Origin: Chrysomallon squamiferum
Taxonomy: Eukaryota; Mollusca; Gastropoda; Neomphalida; Peltospiridae
Length of the DNA stretch: 64,000 nt
Direction of reading: 5' to 3'
NCBI GenBank assembly: GCA_012295275.1
Contig: CM022665.1
Span: forward strand, 21,215,650-21,279,649
The notes under the pieces were generated by a model. The model was not told the DNA's origin, searched no databases, and was given only the letters and a program-made list of their open reading frames with translations. Made by a program: the position numbers and the translations under genes. Numbering within the stretch: position 1 is the first letter of the stretch; each line of letters begins with the position of its first letter. This document shows, one piece after another, positions 17,942 through 30,630 of the stretch.

Positions 17942-20900
17942 CATTACTTTTATCATTATTATTGTTATTATTATGGTTGTTGTTGTTTTTGTTTTTAAAA
18001 TAATTTTTCTTCTAAATATATCCAGTGTTATTGTTAATTATATATATATATATTTTGTTTCTAGGCCCTTCAGCTCTTTCTTTAGAAGAACAAAAACTTC
18101 TAGAATCTCTTGATCGACTGAATGAAAAACTTAAAAGTGAGTTCGCATTAAAATCTGTTACGCAGAGAGAAATATTATTTGTTTGTCTGGAAAGTTCTAA
18201 GCAATGTCAACATCTGTGTCTTTAAGGGGACACACGTGGTGAAAATAATTTTTTTATTTTTTATGTTACAGAATTGAAACTAGGTGGAAATAATCCCATT
18301 TTGTTACCATAAATAAGTAGAATATTTTTTATGACAAATGGTTACTTTTATTTTTGGCTTTTTTAAAGTAGCCAGTTCGTGAACCTCTCCAATCCAAACC
18401 TTTATATATATATATATATATATATCATTCAAACTGCTGAAGTTCACCATAGACATGTATTTCTACAAAGTAACAGAAAGAAATCAGTCTTTGTTTTCAT
18501 ACTTCAAAAGAAATAATTTTTTAAAGAAATAATATGTTTTTCATTCATATTTTGAAACAACAGAAAGTTGTATAAAGGTTATTTGACAAGAATAGTTAAT
18601 CTTTCCACGATTTTCTTTCTGTTACTTTGTAGTATTTATTTCTAAATATATATATTCCAATTTGGAAAGTGTAACACAAATAGTTTTCATGCAGCATCTT
18701 TCCCAAAATGTTAGGATAGTACTAAGAAAAAGATATATGACTAAAAAACCAAATGAAGTTTTATAAACCATATTTCCAGTTATTACGGCTATAGGGATGA
18801 TGTTATGCATCATTATTATGTAATCTACATGCACTTCCTCTGGCAAAAAAAACCTGAAACATTTATCTGAAAATAAATTTTTATGTACATTTTCTAAACA
18901 GTCATGTTAAAAACTAAAAAACAATTTTGTTATTCAAATTTTGTAATTTTTCACCTAGCTTGTCCCCTTAAATACTTTATATAATGGTTGTAATGTAGCA
19001 ATGAAAGATATATTGGCATAACTTACAGCATGGTAACCTGCTGGCTACGTCTCAATGCAACACACATCAATAGATCTCTTATTTTTGTCAGTACCTATCA
19101 ATGTCAAAACTGGATAACCAGAAGTTTTATTTTCTCCACATAATGAATTTCTTCTTTAAGAAAAATCATTTGTAAAGTGTGTACCAAATAGTGTTGTAGG
19201 TAAATCAATAATTCAGAGATGGTTTACCAGATTTTTTTTTAACATTTTGATGATATTAAAGATAATGAATGCATTTTTGTTTGTACTGTTTTAATGATAG
19301 TTTCATATAATGTGTTAGTACATGATGTAATAATAAGATATTTATATTTGTATTTTAGTTAAGGAAAGTAGGTATACCATTATATCAGATTGGTTGTTTG
19401 TATTTTTTGTTTTGTTTTACATTATATGAAAATTAAGTGTTTATATTTTTATTTTGGATAATGAAAGTAGGTATACCAGATTTAAACAAAAACCATTTAT
19501 TAACCCTATTTTAAAAATAATTTAGACTTGTATTGTAGTTAATAAAAGTAGATATACCATGTAACAGTTTCTGAGTGTTTTTTTTCTTGTTTTTTTTTTA
19601 AATTTAATATAAAAATAATGGATGTATTTTTATTTGTTATTTTAGTTAACAAAATTCGGCATACCACCATTTCAGTTTCTGTATTTTTGTTGTTGTTATT
19701 TTGGTTGTTTTTGTGTTTGTTTTTTGCTGGGTTTTTTGTGTGTGTTTTTTAACTTGATATAAAAATAATGTGCTTATTTATGTTTGTATTTTAGTTAATG
19801 AAAGTGGATATCCCACTAGACAAGTTTCCCAACCAGTGACCCAGCCTCAGCAGAATGTGTTTGTACATGTAAGTAAAACTGTTTTTATTTAACTTCACTT
19901 ACTACCTTTTAAGTTAGTATTTTATTCATAATGCTATACAACCTTTATTTTTTTTTTTTTATCCCTACAAATTTATCCATATTCCGTCCAAAAATCTGTT
20001 GCTCTTTTGATTTTTTTTTTTTTTTTCACAATATATGTTTACATTCTTCTTAAGTTTCTTGTAGATAATATATATATATACCATCTTCATAATATAACCA
20101 TAATATATTTTTTATGTATATTAATGATTAACTTTGATAATATAATCTGTTTGATGTTAACTTATAAGTAGTATTAAGCTTATACACCAGCAGTACTGAT
20201 GCACCTTTACAGAAGCTCTCAGAAAGTAACAGTGATAATAATGATTATAAAATTTGACATCACAAAGTTTATAGGTTGTAATATATTCGTGTATCAAAAC
20301 ACACTGTGAGTCTTTATTTTCATGTTCATAAAGCCAGTAACAACAATAATAAAATATTTTAGAGTAATATACACTGAGAGATAACATGTGAAGAATGCCA
20401 AATATTTAAATATAAATATATGTAATTATTAAATTAAAAAAAAAAAAAAAAAAAATTTCTGTAATAAAATATAAATAAATTATACTTTTCAGAACAATAA
20501 ATTCAGAACCATGAAAAATAAAATAATAATAATAAAATAAATATAATTATTAAGTAAGTAAATAAATAAATAAATAATTAAATAAATAAAATTGTTAAAC
20601 AAACAAATAAATTAAATAGTAAGAAAACATAACTGTTAAATAAATAATTAATTGTACGTTATTTAAAAAGAAAAAAAATGAAAAACAAGAAAAAAAAAAA
20701 AGAAGAAGAAAGAAAGAAAAAAATTCCAAACAAAATAATATTGTGAATACACTTAGATTCGTATCAAGCTAAGTCACTTACTAAGTATAGTAAGACATTA
20801 TAGCATGTGTTAAGTAAGCCTGTTGTTGGCATTGCAGAATGTTAGAGTAGATTTCCAGGCTTTCCCTGAACAATATGTCAGTCAGCAGGTGAGTGGTGGA

Positions 20901-21850
20901 TCTGAAGTGAAACATTAACCCTATATATCCTAACACTTTGCAGTGACAGTTAAACTCTGCTAGAGAAGTGATTTGTAAAGTGTTAATATGCTTCAGTCAG
21001 CACTGTGAAAAAAAGAAAAATCGAAATATTTCTTAATCTTTTCTTTGTGTTTTTAAGAGTTCATTTGTCTTTGAATATGTTTCTGAGAGAGAGAGTGAAT
21101 GTGTGTGTGTGCACGTGCGTGCATGCGTGTTTGTGTGTGTGTGTGTGTGTGTGTGACAAAAATATCAGACGTAAGTATTTCAAGATAAGTTACCTCTTAT
21201 GTGTTTGCCTTGGTTTTCTGTTATGATGTATATATTTCATTCTAGCTTTGAATTTCGTTCATTTTCTTCTTTTTATTATACTTTTTTATTATTTATTTTA
21301 AACATTTATTAATTTAATTTATTTGTTCATTTATTTATTTTTATTTCATTTTTATTTCATTTTGAATTGTTTGTACAAAAAGCCATCAAAAAGTAATTAT
21401 TTTGTTCTTAATTTTAAAATATAACTTTTTTCTTCTATTATTTAATATTTTATTTAATTTTTTTAATTTATTTATTTTATTTTTATTATTTTTATATAAT
21501 GGATTATTTGCTTTCTGAAATAATGAATTATTTTAATTTCATTAAGATGAAATTAATAAATAAATAACGAGAGAAAAAACAGACAAAACCAAATGTATTT
21601 CGCAAAAAAATTAAAAATTAAAAATTAAAAAATAGAAAAAGAAAAAAGACTTGTAATGAATGTTTTTGAAATATCAATTTCAGAAGTAATGATTAAAAAA
21701 TTGTTTTTATTAATAATTAAAGCAGACTTGAAAAGTGTGTTAATAAGAAATCAGAAATCTTATTAATAATAAAAATTTCAACATCAAAAACAAAAACAAA
21801 AACCAGAATAATGTTAATACTAATATGACAGAAATAAGACACAATATTGT

Positions 21851-21888
<38 letters not shown>

Positions 21889-22558
21889 GTAATAATATCA
21901 GTAATAATAATAATAACAATAATAAAAATACTAATAGTAATAATAAATAAATAAATAACAAACACTAATAAATACGAAGAAGAAGAATATAAACAGCAGC
22001 AACAACAACAACAACAATAATAAATAATAAAAATAATAAACAGTGATGACAAGTTTTGTTTTATTTATAGTCCAGCTCACAGAAACCTGGATATCGCCCT
22101 TTCTGACTTTCATGTAAGATCTGAGTAGGTGTAATATCATTTTGTATTTTTCACCTCTTTGTTTGGTGTGTTGTGTTTAGATTTGTATGTTTCAGTTTTG
22201 TTTTAAAGCACTTTTGTTTTGTTAGTTACTATTTTTTGTTGTACAACAAGGTAAGTTTTAGATCTGTTGATTATTGTTTTAGATTTTGTGACGTAGAAGC
22301 AAGAGAAATGCAGTTATGTACATGTTTGTGCCTTTTTCCTTCCTGTTTGCGTTGTAGTTAAAAGCTGGATTTTTATTTAATAAATATCTTTTGAATTCAT
22401 CTGGAGAATTAATTTCATTAAATCTTAGAAATATCTGTTCCACACACCTCTGATTAAAATCATTAAATTATTATTATTACTATGATTATGATTACTACTA
22501 CTGCTATTACTGCTACTACTGCTATTACTGCTGCTACTACTATTATTATTGTTATTGT

Positions 22559-22590
<32 letters not shown>

Positions 22591-23578
22591 CTACTACTAC
22601 TATTATTATTATTATTATTATTATTTTAATTTTTATTTTAATGGTATTAGTAATTTCTAACCAGATAGTTGAAATGCCTAGAAATTGTTTAATTATGAGA
22701 AAATAATTAGAACTGGTTACCACACACATTGTTAAGTATCTCACAAACTCTTTAGTTTTAACAACAACATTTTTGTCAGTTTTCATTGTTTTTATTTGTT
22801 TAACTAATTTTTGTTCTGATTATTTTATTTTCTTATTTTTGTTTTGAATTCTTGTATCTTAAAGTTGAAGGTTTATAATGATCTTACATACAGAGAGAGA
22901 TTATTTCATTATTTTATTTCATTTTTAATTTTTTTATTTATTAATGTTTATTTATATATTTGTCAGAAAATCATATGTAATATTTAAGAATTGCTATCTC
23001 TCTATCTGTCTGTATGTGTGTATGTATGTATATGTATGTATATATATATATCTGCAGCAGTAAATAACTTGTCTATATCATATCTGAAAAGTAATAAAAT
23101 TTCCTTTGTAATTATTTTTAGACTAATTTGAAAGTGAACCAGTCTTAATAAATTACATATTATTTATTGTATTTCTTTTATTACTGTAAAAAAATACAAA
23201 ATTATTATTTTATTTTTCATTTATCTTTACTAACAAAAATTCAGAGACATATTTTTCATCAGGTTGGTGTATTTATAAAGTAGTTGTGACAGACAGACTT
23301 ACATACAGAGATATTAAAAATTACATACTGATAGATATATGCTCATCAGTATATTTAAACACATGCAGAGACAGAAAGACAGACACACACACACCTTCAC
23401 CTGTATTAATACACATACTTAAAACATTTTTTGGTGGGTTTTTTCACAGTCGAGTGGTTTTCGAGGTCATCAACCATATCAGACAAATCAGTTTAGACCT
23501 CAGAGTGGATACAGTCGACCGACTGCGGCAAACTCTCTGCGACAGAAGCGTGTCCAGTCTGCAAGACAGTACTACTAA
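11027..23578 (+). CDS. CEP126: CEP126, centrosomal protein (10 coding exons, 1460 aa)
   Basis: CEP126 is a centrosome and ciliary-base protein needed for microtubule anchoring and primary cilium formation. Exons: 11027-11046, 11885-12007, 12153-14874, 15712-15838, 16338-17264, 17637-17774, 18065-18136, 19795-19868, 20838-20888 and 23450-23578; phases close at every junction. Orthology rests on ordered blocks I recall from the vertebrate protein: an MLAG start, an Arg/Glu-rich helix ending TERFQRA (80-86), QLLLEDQKKALHQF then SLSSIDSLDAA (232-244), SILKK (912-916) followed by DSLELT, and EEQKLLESLDRLNEKL. Tandem 12-residue repeats occupy 461-603. At 1460 aa it is longer than the human protein (about 1117), partly because of those repeats and of the C-terminal extension. 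Exon 1 encodes only MLAGGYS and is the least certain part: exon 2's acceptor (11883-11884) has a weak pyrimidine tract, and translation could instead start at 11901. Confidence 0.92.
13390..13818 (+). repeat. Coding tandem repeat in CEP126: 36-bp unit, 12 copies
   Basis: Twelve copies of a 12-residue unit (two of them 11 residues), PH(S/L)SN-x-S-G-G-S-x-x, residues 461-603, preceded by a degenerate copy PQPSDVPGG at 13357. From 13603 to 13818 the units alternate as an almost identical 72-bp dimer (PHSSNISGGSTT then PHLSNVSGGSSM) repeated three times, which indicates recent expansion. The sequence is Ser/Gly/His/Pro-rich and predicted disordered. Because 36 is a multiple of 3, other frames also stay open: 13301-13873 on plus and 13179-13616 on minus are shadows. 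Confidence 0.95.
15168..15228. repeat. (ATT)n microsatellite
   Basis: About 20 units in CEP126 intron 3. The same intron carries (TA)n at 15554-15582. The next intron has (GT)n at 15908-15937. Confidence 0.85.
17884..17943. repeat. (ATT)n microsatellite
   Basis: About 18 ATT units in CEP126 intron 6, preceded by a few AAT units, giving a small mirror-type switch like that at 9588. Confidence 0.85.
18222..18971. mobile_element. Non-autonomous MITE with TTAA flanks, 750 bp
   Basis: The two ends are inverted: TTAAGGGGACACACGTGGTG on the left, and on the right (reverse complement) TTAAGGGGACAAGCTAGGTG. Each end carries TTAA, the target preferred by piggyBac-type transposases. No transposase is encoded; the 74-codon minus frame at 18622-18846 is not recognisable. 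A second, nested inverted repeat of about 21 bases (18463-18485 and 18609-18632, core CTACAAAGTAACAGAAAG) lies inside. The element sits in CEP126 intron 7, just after exon 7 (18065-18136). Confidence 0.75.
19259..19794 (+). repeat. Tandem copies of the CEP126 exon 8 acceptor region
   Basis: Four diverged copies of the intron end plus exon 8 start, matching TTTGTATTTTAG then TTAATGAAAGTGGATATCCC, precede the real junction at 19794/19795. Copy junctions are near 19358, 19456, 19538 and 19645, and a still weaker trace lies near 19290. The AG is kept in three of the four clear copies and lost in the one at 19456. See the corresponding finding. Confidence 0.75.
21857..21950. repeat. (AAT)n tract
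   Basis: Imperfect AAT units in CEP126 intron 9, part of a long A-rich stretch (about 20430-20720 and 21270-22050) made mostly of A/T simple sequence. Confidence 0.8.
22071..22113 (+). CDS. CEP126: Alternative C-terminal exon of CEP126
   Basis: A candidate exon with a good acceptor (TTATTTATAG, ending 22070) and a donor GTAAGA at 22114. Exon 9 ends in phase 0, so the frame is fixed and reads SSSQKPGYRPF followed by TGA at 22104-22106. If used, the protein would end after 1429 residues instead of 1460. The other last exon (23450) also starts with Ser-Ser and has a similar Gly/Arg/Pro/Phe-rich composition. This exon could be an alternative terminal exon or a stop-containing cassette. Nothing in the sequence shows how often it is used. 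Confidence 0.5.
22458..22627. repeat. Compound triplet repeat (ATT/ACT/GCT)
   Basis: About 170 bases of interleaved ATT, ACT, GCT and GTT triplets in the last CEP126 intron. Open frames over it on both strands encode only Ile/Thr/Val/Ala runs. Confidence 0.85.
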
Positions 23579-23731
23579 AACAGTTCTGTGTAGTGATACC
23601 CTTACCAGATTCTCAGACAAGACAGTGTTAATTGTTCAGCTAAAAACGTCTGAAGATTTTTCTTTTTTTTTTCTTTAAACCTGTTGTAAATTTGACTGTT
23701 ATCTAAATCTACTGACAATCATGCATGGTAG

Positions 23732-23764
<33 letters not shown>

Positions 23765-23780
23765 CTTCTTCTTCAATTTC

Positions 23781-23860
<80 letters not shown>

Positions 23861-23875
23861 CATCATCATCATCAC

Positions 23876-23909
<34 letters not shown>

Positions 23910-23928
23910 ATCGTCATCATCATTATCA

Positions 23929-23975
<47 letters not shown>
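23732..23975. repeat. Poly-T and (ATT)n block, ~240 bp
   Basis: About 30 T followed by three long (ATT)n runs separated by CATCATCATC and CGTCATCATC interruptions. It begins about 155 bases after the CEP126 stop and so probably lies in its 3' UTR. The poly-Ile and poly-Leu frames on both strands are artefacts. Confidence 0.9.
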
Positions 23976-23977
<2 letters not shown>

Positions 23978-26227
23978 ATTAAGTATTTAAATTTATTACA
24001 TTTTCTCTCACTTAATAATAATACGTGATATGATTTATGTGGAATTTTTAAAATACATCTTTATATATCTGTACTTGTGAAAGTGTGACCCCATAAGGCT
24101 GACTGAACGGCTGAAAACAGAGAGCAGTGATTTCCATCTGTTAGTATTTTCAGGCACTGTTCTAGAAAACTTCACATCGCAAAATTTCAGTGCTCACGGC
24201 AAAAGATAAGTGCCTTTAGCTATGAAGGTACAAACTTTCATATCAAAAATTTTCTGAATGAAATTCACTACTGTAGCCACATTGAACTGCTGAGAACTTT
24301 AGAAGTGGTATAAAAATATGTTTTAGTTTAGCGATGATTTTAAAGGATGTTTATAAACAAAAAAAATCTTATATTAAAAAGATTTATGGAAAGATCAAAG
24401 CGCTGGATTTTGGCTGTAGCATCACCTCGACATACAACAAGATATAATGAATTTTAGTACAGCAAAAATAAATTTATTTATTTATGTCATTCATTACCAA
24501 CAACTAACAATGAAGGGTTTTTTTTTTCATTCTTTTTTTCTTTTTTCTTATTTTACATTGAAAAACACCAAAAATGTGTTTTTATTCTGGGTGTTTCTTG
24601 ATCTCTTATTTTTAACTATGTTACTTTTAAAACGTTTTATTATCTAGAGCAGAAACTTTAATTAACTCGTTAACTAACCAAAAAGAAATTGTTTTTAGAA
24701 ATGATGTATTCAGATTACATCCTGTGGATGACAAGTTTATATCTAGTATTACATAATAATTAAATTATGTCCATTAATATTTAATGTGATGTGATATTTC
24801 CACGACATAACTGTCTCCATTTCATGTATCAAATATTATTCTAACCAAAGCATATGATGTAAATATCAAGGGTGATATTAGAAAACACAGAGATTGTTGT
24901 TTCATTCACTCAAACATTAAGCTGAATGTTTTAAAACAGGAAGGCTCCGGGATCAAATCTAGCTGCCTGCTCCATCACACTAATAGTAACAATAGACGTT
25001 AACAAATAAAACATTGTTCTGAACTGTCTGCCCTTGACTGATAAACACTTCTTTAAATGATTGATTCTTTGTTTACCAAGTTTGTACATAAAACTGTGAT
25101 ATATATCTTAAATGAAGATAAATTTAAAACTGTAGAAAGTTAGGTTATTCCATAGTTTGATTCCATGATTCTTTAGTTACTAAGTATCTGTGACGATTAT
25201 CTATGTCCCATAATTCATGTTTGTTCCATATTCTACATTAGTACCTATTTTAAGTTACTAATACGTCATAATCTACATTCCATATCCAATATTTTGTTTT
25301 CATATACAATCTATAATAATTAGTAATAAACTGGTAGAGTAATTTATTTTTTATTTTTATTATTTTTAGTTTTTTTTTTGTCCCCCATATTGTGTCAGTT
25401 TTGAGACTTTTAATTGTCCCATTAATTAGCTTTCATTTATTTGTAATTTCCTCTATTTATATTTTAATATACTTGTTGATTATTTTTTTTAATCATAAAT
25501 TATCTCAGTTGTATATTCTTCTTTCATTCCATGATTCTTCTGTTTCATAAACAGTATTTTTATTATTCAAGTCAGTAGAATAAATCTTTTGATGTTCAGT
25601 TCCATGAAAAATTTGTCAGAATAGAATTCACTCCGGTAGCCATGTTAAACTATTAATAACTTTCAAACTAGTTAGAAAAGCATTGTATATATTTTTTTCA
25701 TTTCTTAATTGGATTATTATTTAAAAAAAATTTAAAGAGTGTATTTAATTTTATTATTCAAGTAAATAGTTTATTATTTATTTATCCATGTTTGTCTCAT
25801 TCCATATATTGTTGTTGTTATTATTATGTGGTTATATGACTTTATTTTTTATTGTTATTAATTTATTTATTTTAATAAATTTTCTTAATTTTTCTTAATT
25901 TTAATTTTACAGAAAACAATGAAATGTTCTGAAGGAGATATTTTACTTTTAAACAAAATGGAATGAAATCTTGATTTAGATAATTCTGGAACTGAAAGAT
26001 ATATTTCTTTTTTTCTTTTACTTCTACTCAGTTATTACCTAAAGAAAAATTATATCGGTGTTTTAACCTAGTTTTAATCTAAATATTTGGCATTTTCATC
26101 ATTTCAAAGATAATAATTCTTTAATTTACATATTCAAAAGAAGTACACATATTTACTTTTTTTTATCATTTTGTAAATTACATATTTCTTTGTTCAAACT
26201 TTTTAAATTTTATTTTTTTATATATAT

Positions 26228-26230
26228 TTA

Positions 26231-26292
<62 letters not shown>
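26228..26292. repeat. (ATT)n microsatellite
   Basis: About 21 units. A similar tract of about 18 units lies at 26963-27017. Both are in the CEP126-CEP162 convergent interval. Confidence 0.9.
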
Positions 26293-26294
<2 letters not shown>

Positions 26295-26963
26295 TTTATA
26301 TAATTTATTAATTTATTTATTTATAATGTATTAGTAGTTGCAATACTACTACTACTACTGCTATATATTAATTAATTAGTATAAGTGTCTTATACCTTTT
26401 TAAAATTAATTATGTTTTATTTCACAGAGTATGTATTGATATCAGTTACCAAATTACATTTTACATGTGCTGTTATGTCTTAACTGTTTTTGTTGATATA
26501 ATCATTCCGTCCATTTTAACTGTTTATATATATATATATTTATTCATTATTAATTAAATATTGTGTCTGTGATAATAATTTTTAAAACTGTGTCTACTTG
26601 TTTGTTTTTTATGTAAAGTTTAATTTTAAAAACACATTTTTTTTTAGAATAGCAGTAATGTTGAATTACAAAAATACTGATTTTTAGAGGGTAATTTATG
26701 TTATTAGTTTAAAAATGTTTAAATATTTCTGCTCAGTACATTTATTAGTTACAGATAAAAAGAAATTAGCTTATTTATGTAGAAATAATCTCTACATATT
26801 GTATTAATGTTCTTAATTTTTGCTTACTTATTTTTGTTTAAATAATTAATTATATTGTCAAAAAGCCTTCTTATAAAAGACAAGTTTTAATAATTATAAC
26901 ATTTATCTTTTTAATTATTTTTTATTTTATTTTATTTGTTTATTTTTTATATTTTTTATTAAT

Positions 26964-27016
<53 letters not shown>

Positions 27017-27098
27017 TTATTTTAAATCTTATTTTTATCTACCTGCTTGGGAGGACAAATTTTTACTTTTTTTTTTTACAAAAGATTCTATTTAAAAC

Positions 27099-27131
<33 letters not shown>

Positions 27132-28354
27132 ATATTTTTCTCATTACTTACTGAAATATAGTTTAAAATAATATTAAAAAATAATAATAAAAAATAAATA
27201 AATAAATAAAAAAATATAAAATTATAATTTAACATGGTGCCTTATTGAATAATCAATTTTCTTAATTTTCACAATTTAAACATTTTATTGTTATAATGCA
27301 TTGTAACAATGCTTTATTATGATTATAATTAGTATTGTCATAGTAATATATTATTTGTCAACAGAGAATATTTATTTAAATTTTTATTAAGATTATAAAA
27401 TAGATAAAAGCATATTCCATCACTTGAAATGGGAAAGAAAAATTAACATTGGAGAAAATTGTTTTCATTCTGAATTTATAGTTCTGAAAGTATAATTTAT
27501 TTCTGTTTTATTAATGAAAATTTTAGTTTTATGTTATTTAAGGTATATTAAGTTGTTAAAAAATATTCTGTTTTATGTTGCATTTATTATAAAAAAAATT
27601 CAGATGTATTTTCATAATAAAAGTGATTTATGTAGATTTATTTTCTGTTTTGTTAATTAATTGATACTGCACTTGCTTCATTATTATTAATATTTATTTA
27701 CTTATTTACTTGTTTATTTATTTATTTACTTATATATTCTTTATTTATGTTTCACAATACTGTTTTATTTTTCAATTTATTTATATTCTAAAGAAACAAC
27801 AAAAAAAGCCTTTGCTTAGTTATAAGTCCTTTTAAATGTTTTAGTCTAAGCTTTAATCATAATATATATTCACCTCAGAGCACAACAGTATACTCTATAT
27901 TTATTTATCACTGAACCAAAATCACCTTTCAAGTTTATAATTTCTCAATAATATTTTAATTTTATGTTTATTGTAAAAGTAAACTATTTTTATGGCAGTA
28001 GATATTTTGATATTTTATGTGATGTAAATTTGTGTAAATAAAAAAAAAATATATCATTTTAATTACAGTTGAAAGACAAAGACTTAAATATTTTTGATGT
28101 TGTAAATTTTAACTTTCTAGTTTTATACACAAGTGCCTTCATTCCTAGAATAAATAAAACTGCTGATTTTCTATTTAAATATCAGAAATTACAAACACAG
28201 ATTATTTATTACATTACAGATTTCTTTTTTCACTTCCATTTCAATGTGCTTTGTTAAATTAAACCAGAATTAATCAACAATTAATAAACATAATTTTTGT
28301 TGTTTAGAGTATTTTAATTTTTGTATGATGAAGTCATGGCCTGATTTTGATAAA

Positions 28355-28795
28355 GAAAGTTCAAACTATTTAAAAACTATAAAGTTTCTGTTGAGATAAG
28401 GAAAGTATAAACTATTGAAAATTGTAAAGAGTTTTTCTAAAGAGAATAAAAATTTAAACTTGAAATCTGTTCTGTTCCTGTTTACATAAAAGCTTAAACT
28501 GCTAAAAATTGTAAATTTCCATTTAGGTAAGGATTTTAAACTATTGAAAATTGTAAATTTCCTCTTTAGGTAAGGAAAGTGTAAACTTGAAAATTGTAAA
28601 GTCCCTGTTTAGATGAGGAAAGTTTAAACTAGTGAAAATTGTAAAGACTGTTTTTTTCTAAAGATAAGAAAAGTAAAGTATTGAAAACTATACTATTCCT
28701 GTTTACATAAGACAAACAGTTGAAAATTGTAAAAAGAAAGTTGAAACTATTGAAAATTGTAAAGTTTCTGTTTAGGTAAGGAAAGTTTAAACTGT
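28355..28795. repeat. Minisatellite, ~43-45 bp unit, ~10 copies
   Basis: Diverged tandem copies around GTTTAGGTAAGGAAAGTTTA followed by AACTATTGAAAATTGTAAA, with indels between copies. It lies between the convergent genes. Units repeatedly carry AGGTAAGGA, a match to a 5' splice-site consensus on the plus strand. I take this as chance unless transcripts show otherwise. Confidence 0.8.
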
Positions 28796-30568
28796 ATCTT
28801 AACTGAATGATGTTATGTAAATCAGACTTGATCCTACAAACCCAATCTACCACATTTTTCAAGTCTTTCACTTAACAACAGCATGCCATTATAAGGTTTT
28901 CACTTGAAAAGTTCTGTTTCACTTAGAATATCCACACTTGTTTTTAATGGCATCCTTTTTTAGTGAAGGAAACTGAATTTGTTTCATGGATATTTTTTGT
29001 TCTACAGCAGCAGCATGTAAATTTAATACAATCGAAGTCCGACAGATAGCTGGTTGACTTAAAGTGAGGGAATATGGAAGTTTATTATAGTAACTAATAA
29101 CAAAGAGTATATTTGTTTCTATTCATTTTATTTATTTATTGTTATTATTTTTTATTATTATTATTATTATTTTTTTTTTGTTAATTTTTATTTAATAACT
29201 TACAGAGGTTTAATTCTGAAAACATATATAAACTTTTTCATTTTGTATTTAAATTTATTTGTTGACCTTCAGAATCTTGATAAGAAAGTAGATTCTTTGG
29301 CTTTTCTATTAATTTACATTTACAAAAATTTATTTCAGTAAATTTAATGGATTGTTTCAGTTATAAAACTGGTTAGAAAAAGTATTCATAATAATGCCCT
29401 TCAAAATGTTAATTATCTTTGTCTATTGATGTTTTTAATAAATTAGTTTTTATTTCTTTCTGGAGTTTTGTGAAATCTTCAAGAGTGTAAATAATACCTG
29501 TGGTACATGTTGTTTTATATATTGTTATCTACACACACCTGCATTTCAAATTACATTTGCCCAGGTGCAATGCTGGAAAGTTATTTAACTTTAGTTTTGT
29601 CTGGTATGATTTTGAAATAAATAACTATTTTCAGTAACTGCTTTTGTTTTTTTCCGCTGGTAATATTCATTCTAAATAATTATTTTCAAATTTCACATTT
29701 TTTATTTTTGTGTTATTTCGCTACTATACAATCGGCTGTATTTTCATTTGATAACCCAAAACATTAATACATGTTTTTTCATTTTGTTTTTTTACTGATA
29801 GGAGCATCCTTCAGGTCAGACATTATCAACATTTTAACCCATTAATTTGTATTTACTTATTTACTGTTATTTTAATTTATTAATATAATGTCTATGTACC
29901 AAAAAAAATAAAATATATATATATATATAAATAAAATAAATACTACTACTACTAATAATAATAATGCAAATAAAAATAATGTGAAAGCCCTGTTATTGTC
30001 ATTGAAATAATAGGCCTTCTTTAGCTGAAGCAATTCTTAAAGACATCATTAAAACATTTTTAAACAACAAATAAGTAATTTGCAGAATGTAAAATATAAA
30101 TAACCAATAAAAATGTTTCCTTATATTATAACAAAACAACCAATCATTTGCTTATTTTCATGTCTTTATTAAGTTTTGAATAGGAATACAAAAATAAATA
30201 AATAAATAAATGCTATTTACAAGGTTGGGATATAAAATATATTTATGTCTGTACAAAATTTCTTTCATTAAAAATAGCATCTGTGATGTTTCACCTTAGC
30301 AAAAAACAAACAAAACCCCCTCAAATAAGAAAAACAAAGGTTAAAAATAATAATAATAATAATAATAACAATAAAGGGAAAAATAAATTAATGCTGACTT
30401 GCAAAAATCATGAAAGATGGGAAAAGTAGTTTTACTAAGAATTCATTTATTCTGAGTACTCCAGAATAAATCAAAATGTTTTTGTTTGTATTTTTTCCCC
30501 CTTATTTTCTTTTTATATTGAACTATAATGCCCATCTAACTGTGTTTAAGTACTTTTCTGGCCTTACA

Positions 30569-30630
30569 ATGAATGAATGTTTAACAACATCCCAGCATGG
30601 AAAAACATCAGCTACTGGGTGTCAGACAGA
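30569..30630 (+). mobile_element. Fragment of a dispersed repeat (SINE-like)
   Basis: The segment carrying GAATGTTTAACAACATCCCA and, shortly after, AACATCAGCTACTGGGTGTC resembles a short high-copy repeat I remember from gastropod and other molluscan genomic sequence, in which GTTTAACGACACCCCAGCA is followed by CTATTGGGTGTC. Only a fragment is present. The identification is from memory and unverified. Confidence 0.4.

Noticed and set aside
23699-23982. Open frames encoding poly-Ile, poly-Leu and poly-Phe
   Set aside because: Produced by poly-T and (ATT)n simple repeats on both strands.
24930-25000. Possible tRNA-derived SINE relic (GGGATCAAATCTAGCTGCC)
   Set aside because: Only a loose match to a polymerase III B box, with no A box, tail or flanking duplication.
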